Of a stretch of 64,000 bases of DNA, positions 26,501 through 37,201 are shown piece after piece; position 1 is the stretch's first letter; each line of letters opens with the position of its first letter. This DNA is from Asterias rubens. Taxonomy: Eukaryota > Echinodermata > Asteroidea > Forcipulatida > Asteriidae. Location of the stretch: the NCBI RefSeq assembly GCF_902459465.1, contig NC_047066.1, positions 2,728,001-2,792,000 of the forward strand, given 5' to 3'. A program made the position numbers and the translations under genes. The notes under the pieces are model-generated. The model ran no database searches. It was given only the letters and a program-made list of their open reading frames with translations, and was not told the DNA's origin.

Positions 26501-29500
26501 CTCAGAATTATGCGCATGTTCAGAACTACGTAAACAATGAAAATTTACCCGGTATGTCTGCTGCCGCCTAGCGTTGGAAAGTCTCCTATTGTTTGCACGG
26601 TTTATATGTTTAAAAAATATATAAAGTTGTTTGGGGGCTGACTCCGCCTACCCCTTTTGTGACGTCAATCGAGGCAGACTTTGCCTGCAATGCGTATAGT
26701 AAACACACGTGCAAAGTACATGTACGTCCAAGTCGTGAGTTGGTACATTTCAAAAAGTGTTTTTCTGCATTCAGCAGCAATACACCTGGTCGGCATTGCC
26801 GGGAAAAAAAAACAAAAAAATCTTTTTTTGAAACGTACAAACTCACGAATTGGTCCGTACATGTACTTTGCAATTGTGTTTATTCTACGCATTACAGGCA
26901 AAGTCTGCCTCGATTGACGTCACGAACAGCGCCCTTTCGGGTCGGGGTCTACTCTTAAATTTGTAAATAACATAAGAACTGATTTTTTTAAACCTTAGTT
27001 AACTGTTTATTCACATTCCACTCATCAAAACACATATATTAGTGGCAAAAGCTTTATTTCGAAAAAATACCACTTCCAGGTGACTTTAAAATTAACCCGG
27101 TTTTGGAAGCAAAGAAATAATAACTGCAAATTAAGATACTGTTGAGCTACCTACCTCCATTTCCATTCTGATCTTCTTACTTCGTTTCTTCTCTTTCTCT
27201 AGTTTACTCCTTGCCTCTTCAATGCAATGCTTTGCTTGCACCTCCTTCAGTAGGCGTAGATGTTTAACGGCGTCTGCCTCAAGTCGCTGCGTTAAACTGC
27301 AAGAACAGATTCACGCATTTCACTCACAAAGAACGCAAACCCCAACCGGGTCATGTGTCTGGTGTGGGGCCGCCTGACCCAGTCATTGGGTCAGTGTCAT
27401 CTCAGTCAAAGTGCACAAGGACTGGTTCAAACTTACGTATAAGCCCGTAAATCCTTTGTTCTTCCCGGGTCATTTCGGATCATAAATGGGTCACCTGGGA
27501 CCCGGAATCCGTGTTATCAACTTTAACCCAGTTTTAGAGCGTGTATTGAACTGTGAGCATTTTTCTCCACTCTTTTGGTTTGCTCCTCCATAGGGCGGGG
27601 GCTTCCATCCCCCCCCCCCACCCCCTGAGTCCAACTGTGAATGTACCATCCTAGTGATAAATAAGAAATCACATATTATCTCCTTACCTTTGATGCTGCT
27701 CCTTGAGCAGTTTTCTCCGTCTCATCTGTACATCAATAAGATGTTTGTCATGTGGGCTGAGTTCTTCTTTGTTGCTCCATTCTTGACGTTGGCGTTCGCG
27801 GTCTCGGCGTTGCCTCTCGGTCTGTGATGGTATTACCGGAACGGGCACGGGACAAATTTAAGGGAATTTGCGACCAATCAAAAATATAACACTAAGTCAT
27901 TTCAACAGTGGTCCAAACTTTGAAAGAAAAATGTATTGTTTTGTTGGTTTTTTTTTAGTATAAATAATACATGGTTCTGACATGACGCACATATCCTCGG
28001 AATATAGCTTGGTCAATGTGCTTTACAGATTTATGATCCCTGTTCATCTGGCATAAATACAATCAACAAACTTTCTCAACTCCAGGAGCATAAACCCCCA
28101 ACCGAATCGGCTGTTTTGTTAAAAGGTTTACATTACAAAGTTTTCTCGAATGGCTTCAGAGGGAAAACCTTCACACACAAAAAATGTCTATAGTATGATC
28201 CACATAATCAATAAACTTACCAATCAATAATCGATAAACTTAACAATCCAGTATAATAATTATTGCCTTTCACTTAATTGATGTTACATTCTATTCGTGT
28301 CACATACTTACGGTTCTTTTTCGGCCATGTGCAAGTTTCTCGATATGAATACGTTTCAGGTATTGGTGGTACTCGTTGAACTCTTTGAGGGTACAAACAA
28401 CCTAGATCACAAAATATTCATCCAATCAAAATATTTTTTCAAATCGTTCTTCCAGACCCAAACATTCTAAAAGGACCATTTGATGTTAAAGCCATTGGAC
28501 CCTTTCGGTTCAGAAAAAATAATAAAAGTTCACAGATTTACAAATAACTTACAGGGTTCACAGAAGGCAATGGTGAAAGACTTCTCTTGAAATATTATTC
28601 AATGAAATGCTTTACTTTTTGAGAAAACAGCAAAACAATATAAATTCTCGTTAACGAGAATTACGGATTTACGGCGAAACGCGCGGAAACAAGGGTGGGT
28701 TTTTCCGTTGTTTTCTCCCGACACCGATGACCGATTGAGCCTAAATTTTCACAGGTTTGTTATTTGATATAGAAGTTGTGGTACACAAAGTGTGGGCCTT
28801 GGACAATACTGTTTACCGAAAGGGTCCAATGGCTTTAAATAATGTTAAACCTAGAACACAAAACATTCATCCAATCAAAAGATTTTTTTTTTTCAAATCG
28901 TTCTTCCAGACCCCAACATTCTAAAAGAACCATTTGATATTGAATGTTGGTTTTCCTTTTCGGTAATGTGACATCATCCATGGTGGCCATCGCACCATCT
29001 TCACTTTTGCAGAGTTTTTATACGAAAACCAGACTGAAATTATTTAGTTTTTTACTCTCTTTTTCTCTCTCTTTTATTGTATTTCCACACTGATGTTTCA
29101 TGGGACATTTTCCACCATGACCCTACTAAACCATCGGAATTAAACCATCTGAGTTATGTGTAAATCTGGGGGCATTTATTTGTTCTTCTTATGTTATGTA
29201 CTTGGATTTAAAAAATAATTATTTCTGCCGATTTTGTTTTTTTGGTTAATGTGTATTTTGTGTAATTTTTTACTCAATGTTTATTTTGTTTTATGCATTC
29301 TCAGCTCATGCCGCTTTGTTTAAAATCGCGGACAAGCATAACTTCAGGAAGCATGTTTGAGTTGTTGTTCTTTCTCATCAACTTGTTCTCCTTCACTTCA
29401 GAATTTCTGAAAAGTAGTTTAAAACAAATCATTATGCATGTACCTTTCCTTCTGGGGTGATGAACTTTTTCTTCACCAAATCTTTGAAGGATGCTGATTG

Positions 29501-30476
29501 GTTGTAATGAGTCTTGAGATGAGGATCATGAAGGCATCTATACTGGCTGTTCAAACCCTGACTGTTCAGACCCTCTGCACTCGGGTCAAAGTCAAGATCA
29601 CTCGGACTTCGGTATAGCTGCGGATATAAGATAATGTTAAGTTTGGTTAAAGTTGAGGGCTGATACTGATTCAAATATGCATGAATTTGTTTTCGGTTTT
29701 TGTTTCTTATTTGTAAGACGGTGAAACAGAACGTCAGCCCTTTGTTTGGTGCACAGAGTAATTTTGTTGTTTTAAATGCAAAATCTGAGGAATAAAGCAC
29801 CTCATTATGCTTGGTGCTTTAGCTAGTTGAGATACAGATGATTTTATTATTGTCCTCGAATATTAACTCATCTTAATGGGACATTTTTGACAGAAAAAAG
29901 TGGTTAAGGAATTAACTTTGTTATCAGTTAAAAAATTAAACAATGTTTGTTATCCTTACCAATCCCATCATATACTCCTTTATCTAGTCTCCAAAAAATT
30001 GCTTTAAATTATTTTGTGTTCGAAGAACGTCCTTTATATCAACAAGTTAGAAGGTAAAATTGTCAACAATGGTTGCCTCGATCACAGGACAAGGGTCTAT
30101 ATTTGCCCAAATCTATACTATACTCAATACATAGACCTTATTTATTTTCATTTATGTTTGGATATTTTCCTCATCGTGATGACTGTATTTAACTGACACG
30201 TCAAATTAATGGTCGTCATTCCAATTGAAGATACCGACTCACCTTTTCTCCAAGTCCAGTTGTGTACAGTGTTATTTTCCCCTTGGGAGCAGGTATCATC
30301 GGGAGCTTGCTATACATGGGAGTGTTTAGCATCCATGCCGGGATGGAAGGCATTGGTATCGGGCTCTTACCACCAGCCAATACCGAGAGATATCCATCGG
30401 GCTCCTTAACTTTGAGCTTCGCTGGAAGCTCCCGTTTCGGCATTCTAAACGGGGGAGTGGATTCCATGTTGCTCAT
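14359..30476 (-). CDS. FSIP2-like: Fibrous sheath-interacting protein 2 (FSIP2)-like gene, 17 coding exons
   Basis: Predicted sperm-flagellum scaffold. Coding exons, 5' to 3': 30476-30243, 29617-29444, 28401-28312, 27821-27688, 27296-27155, 25755-25636, 25571-25461, 25076-24929, 24362-24203, 23791-23659, 22753-22594, 22124-20365, 19947-18955, 18605-17514, 16873-15425, 14987-14938, 14569-14359. All junctions are GT-AG with matching phases; the total is 7161 nt, 2386 aa plus TAG. Edges may be off by 1 nt. The N-terminus has KLPMIP, YTTGLGEKLYR, YRCLHDPHL and VVCTLKEFNEY, in the order I recall from vertebrate FSIP2, where the family binds AKAP4 in the fibrous sheath. Exons 4-10 (about residues 167-482) are charged and coiled-coil-like. 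Exon 12 holds repeated amphipathic helices; exons 13-17 are acidic or Ser/Pro-rich and look disordered. At about 2.4k residues it is far shorter than human FSIP2 (about 6.9k). Uncertain: the exon 14 donor (17514 or 17496), the exon 10 acceptor, and a possible small exon at 17069-17220. Confidence 0.75.
15425..16873 (-). CDS. FSIP2-like: FSIP2-like exon 15
   Basis: 483 codons, phase 0 at both ends, from PCVKRTTSSKS to KKKRKHKNKG with a perfect GGG|GTAAGT donor. It is Ser/Pro/Arg-rich and probably disordered. The motif GSVRLIKV-x-PA occurs twice about 40 residues apart, and the helix SKSVITAVIDRLSRMFS lies near the C-terminal end. Exon 16 (14938-14987) is only 50 nt. Confidence 0.65.
17514..18605 (-). 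CDS. FSIP2-like: FSIP2-like exon 14
   Basis: 364 codons, phase 0 at both ends, beginning VHEVVDDVVTEEQEDEQ after a CACAG acceptor. Composition is Ser/Thr/Glu/Lys-rich, probably disordered. A helix SRSMIGAVISRISSIFG resembles SKSVITAVIDRLSRMFS in exon 15, so the protein holds a second, diverged repeat type. It ends in a Lys-rich block (KKKKSKSG). Two donors fit, GGC|GTAAGA (17514) and GAC|GTAAGC (17496), both in phase. Confidence 0.65.
18955..19947 (-). CDS. FSIP2-like: FSIP2-like exon 13 (acidic, His-rich)
   Basis: 993 nt, 331 codons, phase 0 at both ends. It opens ESGSDVQAQTVVKLVFSSVL, another amphipathic helix, then has a strongly acidic stretch (EESDMDEDDDEQ) and a His/Asp-rich tract (HPHHEDHDH). 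The donor is AAG|GTAGAT. The frame stays open 25 codons past the donor to a stop, so a terminal-exon isoform is conceivable, but in-frame exons 14-17 downstream favour splicing. The copy at 4050-5042 is the same length and open. Confidence 0.65.
20365..22124 (-). CDS. FSIP2-like: FSIP2-like exon 12: array of PKA-RII-docking-like helices
   Basis: 1760 nt, residues about 536-1122. Between 20650 and 21633 (residues about 700-1027) about 11 units of 27-36 residues repeat the pattern S-S-L-L-A-x-x-V-V-x-D-A-L-x-N-A, as in SSLLARAVVSDALRNAV and SSIIAEAVAADAIKNVM. Related helices lie before it (SRVARLVVSTILNRAKEQI) and after it (KARAVVSDIIKRT). Spacing of the small and hydrophobic positions resembles the amphipathic RII-binding helix of A-kinase anchoring proteins such as AKAP2 and AKAP7. 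Actual PKA binding is inference. The C-terminal third is Ser/Arg/Pro-rich. The reading frame is intact in this copy. Confidence 0.7.
22865..23258. repeat. TTAA-type foldback MITE, family A
   Basis: TAAAGGCAGTGGACACTATTGG start, AATTACCAACAGTGTACAGTGTCTTTAA end, near-palindromic across a GAGGTCTCGAAATC centre. It lies in FSIP2-like intron 10. The copy at 7961-8276 is cut by the N gap. Confidence 0.85.
23419..23463. repeat. Small perfect hairpin
   Basis: CATTGAAATTTGACCCT and AGGGTCAAATTTCAATG flank ACGC in FSIP2-like intron 10. No T tract follows, and the role is unknown. Confidence 0.7.
25180..25365 (-). repeat. tRNA-derived SINE fragment
   Basis: Read on the minus strand it has a tRNA-like head with a B-box-type GTGGGTTCGATTCCCGGTCG followed by CGACACTTGTGTCCTTTAGG, the same body found at 42012-42200. 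It lies between FSIP2-like exons 7 and 8 on the antisense side of the window, that is, in the gene's own orientation. Confidence 0.65.
26455..26590. repeat. Short foldback element
   Basis: GGGAGACTTTC and CAGCAGACTTACCGGGTAAAT pair with ATTTACCCGGTATGTCTGCTG and GAAAGTCTCC. It lies in the intron between FSIP2-like exons 5 and 6. Confidence 0.75.
26650..26930. repeat. Long inverted repeat with TGACGTCAATCGAGG ends
   Basis: TGACGTCAATCGAGGCAGAC on the left pairs with GTCTGCCTCGATTGACGTCA on the right, and further in GTACATGTACG with CGTACATGTAC. The near-palindrome makes open frames in several frames; none looks like a known protein. Confidence 0.8.
28487..28839. repeat. TTAA-type foldback MITE, family B
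   Basis: Flanked by TTAAAGCCATTGGACC and GGTCCAATGGCTTTAA. It lies in FSIP2-like intron 2, in the opposite orientation to the copy at 12681. Confidence 0.8.
29444..29617 (-). CDS. FSIP2-like: FSIP2-like exon 2
   Basis: It encodes 58 residues, phase 0 at both ends. It carries QYRCLHDPHLKTHY, which matches the QY-x-x-LHDPHL-x-x-YY pattern of FSIP2, followed by a basic FKDLVKKKF stretch and FITPEGK. Exon 3 (28312-28401) continues with VVCTLKEFNEYHQYLKRI, again collinear with FSIP2. These two exons fix the family call. Confidence 0.75.
30243..30476 (-). CDS. FSIP2-like: FSIP2-like exon 1 (start codon)
   Basis: It encodes 78 residues starting MSNMESTPPF and ending TTGLGEK at a GTGAGT donor. The chosen ATG (30474-30476) is the first of two close in-frame Mets; the second (30465-30467) is equally possible. 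A pyrimidine-rich acceptor about 45 nt upstream (near 30522) implies a short 5'UTR here and an untranslated exon further up. The KLPMIPAPKGKITLYTTGLG segment is the strongest family signature. Confidence 0.75.
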
Positions 30477-30719
30477 CTTTGACTTTTGATTCACGTAACA
30501 GCTTGCAAAGACCTCAAAACTATAATTTAAAAAAAAAACAGTAATATTCTGTGATGTCACTGGCTGTCCTGAAGCTTCACTCGTAGCATGTGGCTGATCA
30601 TGTTGTCTGGCTTTCTAACTCAGGTTAAAGTTCCCGCGAAAAATGATAAATTTCTTTCAAACAATCCCCGAGTTTTTATTTCAAAAAAGGCACAGTCTTT
30701 TTGAATCGCATACTTTTTG

Positions 30720-30990
30720 GTTAGAGAGTTTAGCAACGAAATGCACAGCGTCCAAACGCGCGTGAATGGAATGCGTTAAAAGTTACAAGCGCGGACCACG
30801 TGCGTTTCAGTTGTTTTTTAAAATGCGCGCATTTCGCTGGCTGATGAACGCGCGGCGCACGTTGGATGATGGAATCCATAGAGTTATATAAGAACTATAA
30901 CTCTATGGTGGAATCGCTGTGGTTTTTATGTTGAGAAAAGCGCATAAAGAGAGCGAGCGCTGTTCTGGTCAGAACATCATTGCTCCGTTT
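30720..30990. promoter_or_regulatory. CpG-rich stretch upstream of the FSIP2-like gene
   Basis: In AT-rich surroundings this 270-bp block is dense in CG (CAAACGCGCGTGAATGG, AACGCGCGGCGCACG). It lies 0.25-0.5 kb upstream of the FSIP2-like start, where a promoter or untranslated first exon would be expected. A small hairpin (CATAGAGTTATA/TATAACTCTATG, about 30878-30908) interrupts it. The function is inferred from position and composition. Confidence 0.35.
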
Positions 30991-32689
30991 TGGGCGATTT
31001 CTTTTGTTTCAAACAGCAAGCGTAAAACATTTTACCAGGGAATTCGCTGTCTTTCCCAAAATAAGGAAGGCCAGTTTAATTTTATTTACCGGGCTCTCAT
31101 CCGTAGAGGACAACTTAAGCGAAAGCAAAATCCACATTAATCTCCTAAGCTTAGAAAAAGGAAAAGAAAAAAAGGAGTTGGAGTTGGGCTTCGATCTCAA
31201 ACCCCTAAATTGAGTTGTAAAAAATAATGTTGCTCTACGTTATACCCCACGGCCCAAGTAAGTATTCGGAGCATGGCCAGAGCAATGCTCCCCCCCCCCC
31301 ACCCCAAATAGAGATAACTATACCTTTTTAAAGAACGAGTTAAAAATATTATTTACAACTCAATTTGGGGGTTTCTTTTAGATCGAAGCCCAACTCCAAT
31401 AGTTTCCTGTCAAAACTGTGCCCAAAATCTGTTTGTTTCAACATCGACATCATTAACCAATGTGGGTCATTAGGAACAGATCCAACTGTTGAGAAATACT
31501 AGGCCTCGGATCACACTGAAAACGATGCTGTATATTTCCCAATGGAAATAATTCTAAGTAAGCCCTAATAACTGGCTTTTATATATGCTGCTATCCTTGG
31601 CCACGATTTTGTTCATTTTTGTTTTAAGTTCTATTCAGTTTATTTGGCCTATTGCCATTGCTAGTCTACCATCATGTAATTGTGTTCAATGTATTTTTGT
31701 TGTGTTTTATCAAATTAAACTGTCACTTGTAAGTTTACTTTTGGTTTTTAGTAACCCGTCGGCCCATCAGACAATTTTTTTCCAAACAGCATAGGCCTAA
31801 TCGTAGGGCTAAAGGGGGACAAAATATTATAATGTCGTGGGGGATAGCACAACAAAATTCCTAAGCTCACATAAATCTTATACCAGCCAAAATTCCACGA
31901 ACTTTTTACATTGTTGCAACTGGTGCCAACTCATCTTTGATTATTTTTAGCAAAGAAATTAGCAGTATTTCTGCTTCGGAACAGCTTTATGAAACTGGGT
32001 CCTGCCAGTAAATGTAGCAGACGACATTTTTGTTGTGTCGAATGGTTTTGTTGATAGAGGGCGCACAACACTGTATGAAACCCCGTACGGCCGTCTCCAA
32101 TGGTAAGGATATTTTCGAAACTACGGCTTTCAATTCGTCTCCGGCTTGGGTTTCAGGAACGATCAAGCAGTTACACGCAACAAGCTTATGGTTGAGCTGA
32201 AGTATAAACTGTTGTTTTGAAAAGGCCCTATGTGGTAGCGTGATAGTGTTTGTGATACTGGCACCAGTCTACTCAAGGTCCATTATGAAACACAGTGGAG
32301 ACGTGCGTTTGGGGTGTTTTTCTGGAATTCTGATAACCATCATGAGATTTGCGTACAAGTGAACATTCAGTGGTAATAAAACACTAAACAGTAGTAATAC
32401 TATAGTGTTTTGTCACATGTGGTGAGTACATTTTTACAATTTGGAAAAACTAATTTCCGTATTCTGCTACCAATTTCTGAACGTTTTTTGGGCTACTTTT
32501 CAAGCCTATTTTTAAAAAAAAATTAGAATTGTTACTTACACTGTAAGTAACAATTCTGTAAGTTACAGTTACTACACCAACCATTTTGGAATTTTCTTCT
32601 TCGATGCACCAACTTATGAACTACACAACACAGTTCAGTCATAATTTTAAGGCAGCTATTAGTATAAAAACTTTAATGATGAGGAGGGT

Positions 32690-32790
32690 TAACCAAACCA
32701 GCTGTCATATAGTTGCGATAACGTAACCATCCTCCCGACGGCGAAGGAGGGTTAGGCATGTTATCGCAACTATAAATAATATAGCTGTCA
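32690..32790. repeat. Hairpin with ATAGTTGCGATAAC arms
   Basis: AGCTGTCATATAGTTGCGAT on the left pairs with ATCGCAACTATAAATAATAT-AGCT on the right around a CCTCCCGACGGCGAAGGAGG inner hairpin. A twin lies at 33285-33365 with TTGTAGTTGCGATAA arms and the same inner hairpin, one base changed. Confidence 0.8.
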
Positions 32791-33881
32791 CTCCCATATG
32801 GAGGGCATGCCCATGGCCATATGGAGGCCTCCATTCTCCAGCCATCATGTAACTGGACTGTATTACTGTAAACAAATGCACTTGCCTTCATGTCTCGTCA
32901 TTTCCGAACCAACACATGCACGCCAACGCGGTATGCTTTTGCATATATATGTAATTGAGTCTGTACTTACAATACATGGAAGAAAACAAAGAAGAATTGT
33001 ATTGACTTATTGAGTTCCACTTTCTTTATTGTAACTTTCGGGATGTACATCACATGCGGTTAGTTTACTCCCTACATGTATGACTATGAGGTTCGTTCCG
33101 CTATCTAACAAACTTCATGATAGTTCTAGAGTATGGTTAGTTTAGCCTTAGGCTTAGTTGAATAAAAATCAGTGTAATTTGGGCAGTTAAATTGGTGGCA
33201 TCCTAAAGAAAGTTTGCCATGTTATTCCTACTTCCAAGCTCGTTGTGAAATAAAATGGCGCAAACACAAATAAGTTAGTTGCAATAATTGTAGTTGCGAT
33301 AATATAAACCTCCTCCCGACGGTGAAGGAGGGTTAACTTATGTTATCGCAACTACAATAGTTGTAACTCCCTATCCTTCCAATGATCGCAGACCGGTCAA
33401 GGCGACGAGGGTTACGAAGCGCATTGATTTGTCTGCGACCATCAAGACAAAGATGGAAAGTTACAAATGTTGCATCTAGGGCTGGGCCTAGCTAGAAGCC
33501 TCTAGAGGGAAAGTGAATCCTTCGTCACACTTGCAAACGGGGATTAATAAGGTTTATCGCGATTCAGGAGCGCAATGCGTTGTGGGAAGGCATATGGGGC
33601 AGTTTCTATGCAGTTTTTAAGACTCCGGCACACAACGCCTATACCTTTGTGTGGGTTCAACAGCGCCCTCTCTTGATATTTAACAGCTACAGTAACTAAC
33701 AGCTACATTTAAGCGGGTTTCATATACGGAGGTTGGTACCACAAGTATACAGACTAGACTGGAGTCAATACAATACAATACAATACAATACAATACAATA
33801 CAATACAATAATCTTTATTAGATCCCAAAAAGGGTAATTCAAATGCTCGCATACAGTAAAAACATTGGCACATTAAAAACA

Positions 33882-34246
33882 TTAAAGGAACACGCTGCCT
33901 TGGATCGGTGGAGTTGGTCTCTGAAAAGCGTTTGTAACCGTTTTTTATAAAATGCATATGGGTAGAAAGATGTTGTAAAAGTAGAATACAATGATCCACA
34001 AAAACATGCCTCGAAATTGCACGGTTTTCCTTTTATCTCGTCGACTAACACGGTCGGCCATTTATGGATGGCAGACCGTGTTAGTTCGCACAGTAAAAGG
34101 AAAACCATGCATTTTCAAGGCAAACTTGTGTGGATCATTGTATTCTACTATTAAAACATCTTTCCAACCATATGCATTTTATAAAAAAGGATACAAACCC
34201 TTTTTATAGACCAACTCGTCCGATCCAAGGCAAAGTGTTCCTTTAA
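33882..34246. repeat. TTAA-type foldback MITE, family C
   Basis: TTAAAGGAACACGCTGCCTT start and GGCAAAGTGTTCCTTTAA end, palindromic around an ATTTATGGATGGCAGACCG centre. It shares ends and body with 38390-38706. A (CAATA)n tract lies just upstream (about 33770-33812). Confidence 0.8.
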
Positions 34247-35245
34247 AAAACAGACAATGGCTATATACAATTACAAGAAAAACCACTAAAAAGCAATAAG
34301 AAAAATACTAGAGACTGGGCGATAAATTTATTATCGTTAGTAAAATTGAGATAAGAAAAATACTGGAGACTGGGTGATAATTAATCATTATCGTTTAACA
34401 TTGAGATTGTGGTGTGTTATTGCACGAGGGATAAAGGAGGATGGGTAGCGGTTTGTCACAGAATATGGCACTCGCATACGACCAGATCTTGGGATCAGCT
34501 GGCTGGCAATCGCGTCATGAAGCGGATGGTTAGCATCATTCAGTGGCATATTTAGCTTGCCAGCCAGCAGATCCCCATATGCTGTGTCAACAAGCGGCCG
34601 CGACTCCCCAAGAATCCTTCCTGCTGCGCTAATGAATCTATTTATGCGATCCTTTGCTATCCCACGAGTCTGACAGCATGCAACATCTATCGGCCCTTTT
34701 TGAAACCACGGCTTCAGCTTTTGGATTCAGCTTGAGGATCTGCTCTCCCGTCTGAAACCCTGTGCGCGTATTTGCAAAGCATGCGCAATTGTCAAACCAA
34801 CCATGGAGTCAAGCTTGCCCGAGCCAAAGCCAAATCCAGCCGTTTTGAAAAGGCCTGTACAAACTGTCAACGCTGCTGTCTGTGTGAGTGAGGTACCCAG
34901 CTCGAGTAGTACGACCGATTTATGAAAAAAAATTGAAAAAGGAGTACAGCACCCCAGTTACTGTGTCTAGCTCCGTTTGGAGGGTTTAGGGTTCTGAGGA
35001 GGGTTGTTATGAGGGACGGTTAAGGCCGGTTCATACTCGCTGCACCAGACAATGTGAGTTTGTATTAAGGGAACAAAAGGGTAGGGACGAGGTCTTAAAT
35101 GGATGTTTAAAACTGACAGGGTCATGGCCGTGCAATAAAGGCGAGGGCCACTACCCTGCAAGGTTTTAACCGGCCGCTTAAGAACGAGTCACTACTCATT
35201 TATTCCCATTCAGGTTTTTTTTTTGCCCTTTTTGCCCTTTTTTGT

Positions 35246-35633
35246 TTAAAGGCAGTGGACACTAATGGTAATTGTCAAAGACTAGCCTTCACAGTTGGTT
35301 TATCTCAACATGTGCATAAAATAACAAACCTGTGAAAATTTGAGCTAAATCGGTCATCGAACTTGCGAGATAATAAAGAAAGAAAAAAACACCCTTGTCA
35401 CACGAAGTTGTGTGCGTTTAGATGGTTGATTTCGAGACCTCAAGTTCTAAACCTGAGGTCTCGAAATCAAATTCGTGGAAAATTACTTCTTCCTCGAAAA
35501 CTATGGCACTTCAGAGGGAGCCGTTTCTCACATTGTTTTATACCATCAACCTCTCCCCATTACTCGTCACCAAGAAAGGTTTTATGCTAATAAATATTTT
35601 GAGTAATTACCAATAGTGTCCACTGCCTTTAAA
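35246..35633. repeat. TTAA-type foldback MITE, family A
   Basis: TTAAAGGCAGTGGACACTAA start and GTGTCCACTGCCTTTAA end, intact, 388 bp, with a palindromic GAGACCTCAAG/CTTGAGGTCTC-like centre. Confidence 0.9.
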
Positions 35634-36419
35634 TCGTTAACAAATAATATTATAGACACTTTGACAATCAAAAGTTTGAGGTTTGAAATATTTTTTTATT
35701 AAACTTTGTGAAAAATCTGTTTGATGCGCAATCTGTTTGATGGGTTGTGTGTATGCCTGTTAAGCATAGATTTCGCACTGCTACTAATAGCTATGAATTG
35801 TGCTGCGCGTAATAAAGTTTGCCCGCTCGACACGTGGAAGCCAGTCAGTTATAAACAGCTCCAGCTGGTCATTATCAATCGTTTAAACACCCGCACTTGA
35901 CACGCTCTCCACCAATAGGAGTAGCGAAACTGTCTGGGGTATTTATGAATTAACATTTACATCAAAATAAACAAAATAGAAGTTTACGCATTCACTTTGC
36001 ATTCGCGTGCTTCGTCAACTTGTCTTAATACATACATTCGTGCAGTGCAAGGATCTCATAAATTAATTGGTAACCTTGCCTTTGGTCCAAATCTTTGTCG
36101 CAGATTTTCTCAATGTCCTTCCATGAAGTCACTGCCCTACGTACATCTCGGTGTTCTTTCAAGTTTGTGTTTAAATAGTAATTAAAAACACATAATCATG
36201 ACAAAGTTATGGTTGTGGGCTACGAGGGAGGCTTGTGGATGAGCATTGCGGTGGAGGGTTTGTAGTGAAATACATGTAAGAAATGAATGTGTGAGACCTA
36301 GTGGGACATCAGACTCCATTGCACTGCAGTAATTTAAATAATGCGCTTACAAAATTCCTGGCAAAATTCGTTGAACAGGTGAATGATTTCTTTGGCTTTT
36401 CCTTCCCATCCATTCTCGT

Positions 36420-36491
36420 GGTGATGGTACAGTAACAACAGTCACGCTTCGACCTAATTGCATAACCTACAGGCAACGATACTCTGCACAG
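36420..36491 (+). other. Possible untranslated first exon of TANGO2
   Basis: A consensus donor CACAG|GTGAGT follows 36491. The next strong acceptor on the plus strand is CCCCCTGCAG at 39878, which starts the exon holding the TANGO2 ATG. No protein evidence is possible, and the exon's left edge is unknown. Confidence 0.25.
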
Positions 36492-36807
36492 GTGAGTTAG
36501 ATTGCTTTTGTACTCCAGCTACGTGTGTTTTTTCTTGTATGGACTAGATAAGCTTGATCTAAATGTGTTACGTTCTGACCCTTAAAAGTATTATATATAC
36601 AGGATTGGTAAAGCTGTCAAAGTACGTACATGTAGTCACAGACAGTGTTCATGTTTTGAAATGACAACCATGTGATGAGTTGGGTTAAATCTGTAGTTGG
36701 AGTCAGCTCAGCTCAAAAAAAATTGGGGAAAAAAGCAAAATGTTCAGCATACACATTGATTCAATAACTTTGGTAATAACCGCAAAGAGCTGTTGCAAAT
36801 TTTCTGT

Positions 36808-36838
36808 GTGTGTGTGTGTGTGTGGGGGGGGGGGGGTT
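36808..36838. repeat. (GT)n then poly-G microsatellite
   Basis: About 9 GT units run straight into 12 Gs. Confidence 0.9.
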
Positions 36839-37069
36839 CAGAAGTACAGTTTTCTTGAATATAACTTCATTTCAGAGGAAAATGTTCACACACAATAATC
36901 AGTGTATAGAGTATTTAAAGTTGCATCCCTTATGGTGATCCTCTGGCTGCAGCTTCCCAGGTTGTATCATATTTTTGGTGTAATCCCTGGTTACACGGCA
37001 GCTAGCGGTTAGGCTTCTGGCTGACACTCCTAAATAAAGATATTGGAAAAATCTGTGACATATGGGGAA

Positions 37070-37150
37070 TATGGGGCTGGACAGCTCAGTTGTTAAAGTG
37101 CTGTCATGTCAATCTGGAGATCGTTGATTCAAATCCAACTGTAGTCAATC
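37070..37150 (+). repeat. tRNA-like SINE fragment
   Basis: GGACAGCTCAGTTGTTAAAG (A-box-like) and GTTGATTCAAATCCAACTG (B-box-like) about 35 nt apart, degenerate. Confidence 0.45.
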
Positions 37151-37201
37151 CCAATTCCCAAGTCACTCAATGTTTTTTGTCTGTACCATTCCTGTGTAAA
37201 T

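Larger units (their letters stand above)
30991..36420. other. Intergenic region with foldback elements, no gene seen
   Basis: It contains an inverted pair at about 31178-31400 (GTTGGGCTTCGATCT arms), hairpins at 32690-32790 and 33285-33365, a (CAATA)n tract, family C and A MITEs, and a non-palindromic block at 34420-34900 that I do not recognise. Part of 34965-35200 is a relative of the element at 43280-43415 (ACGAGTCACTAC and CCCTGCAAGGTTTTA ends). Confidence 0.6.

Noticed and set aside
26610..26958. Overlapping frames on both strands with Cys and His (zinc-finger-like)
   Set aside because: They derive from the long palindrome and are mirror translations of its arms.
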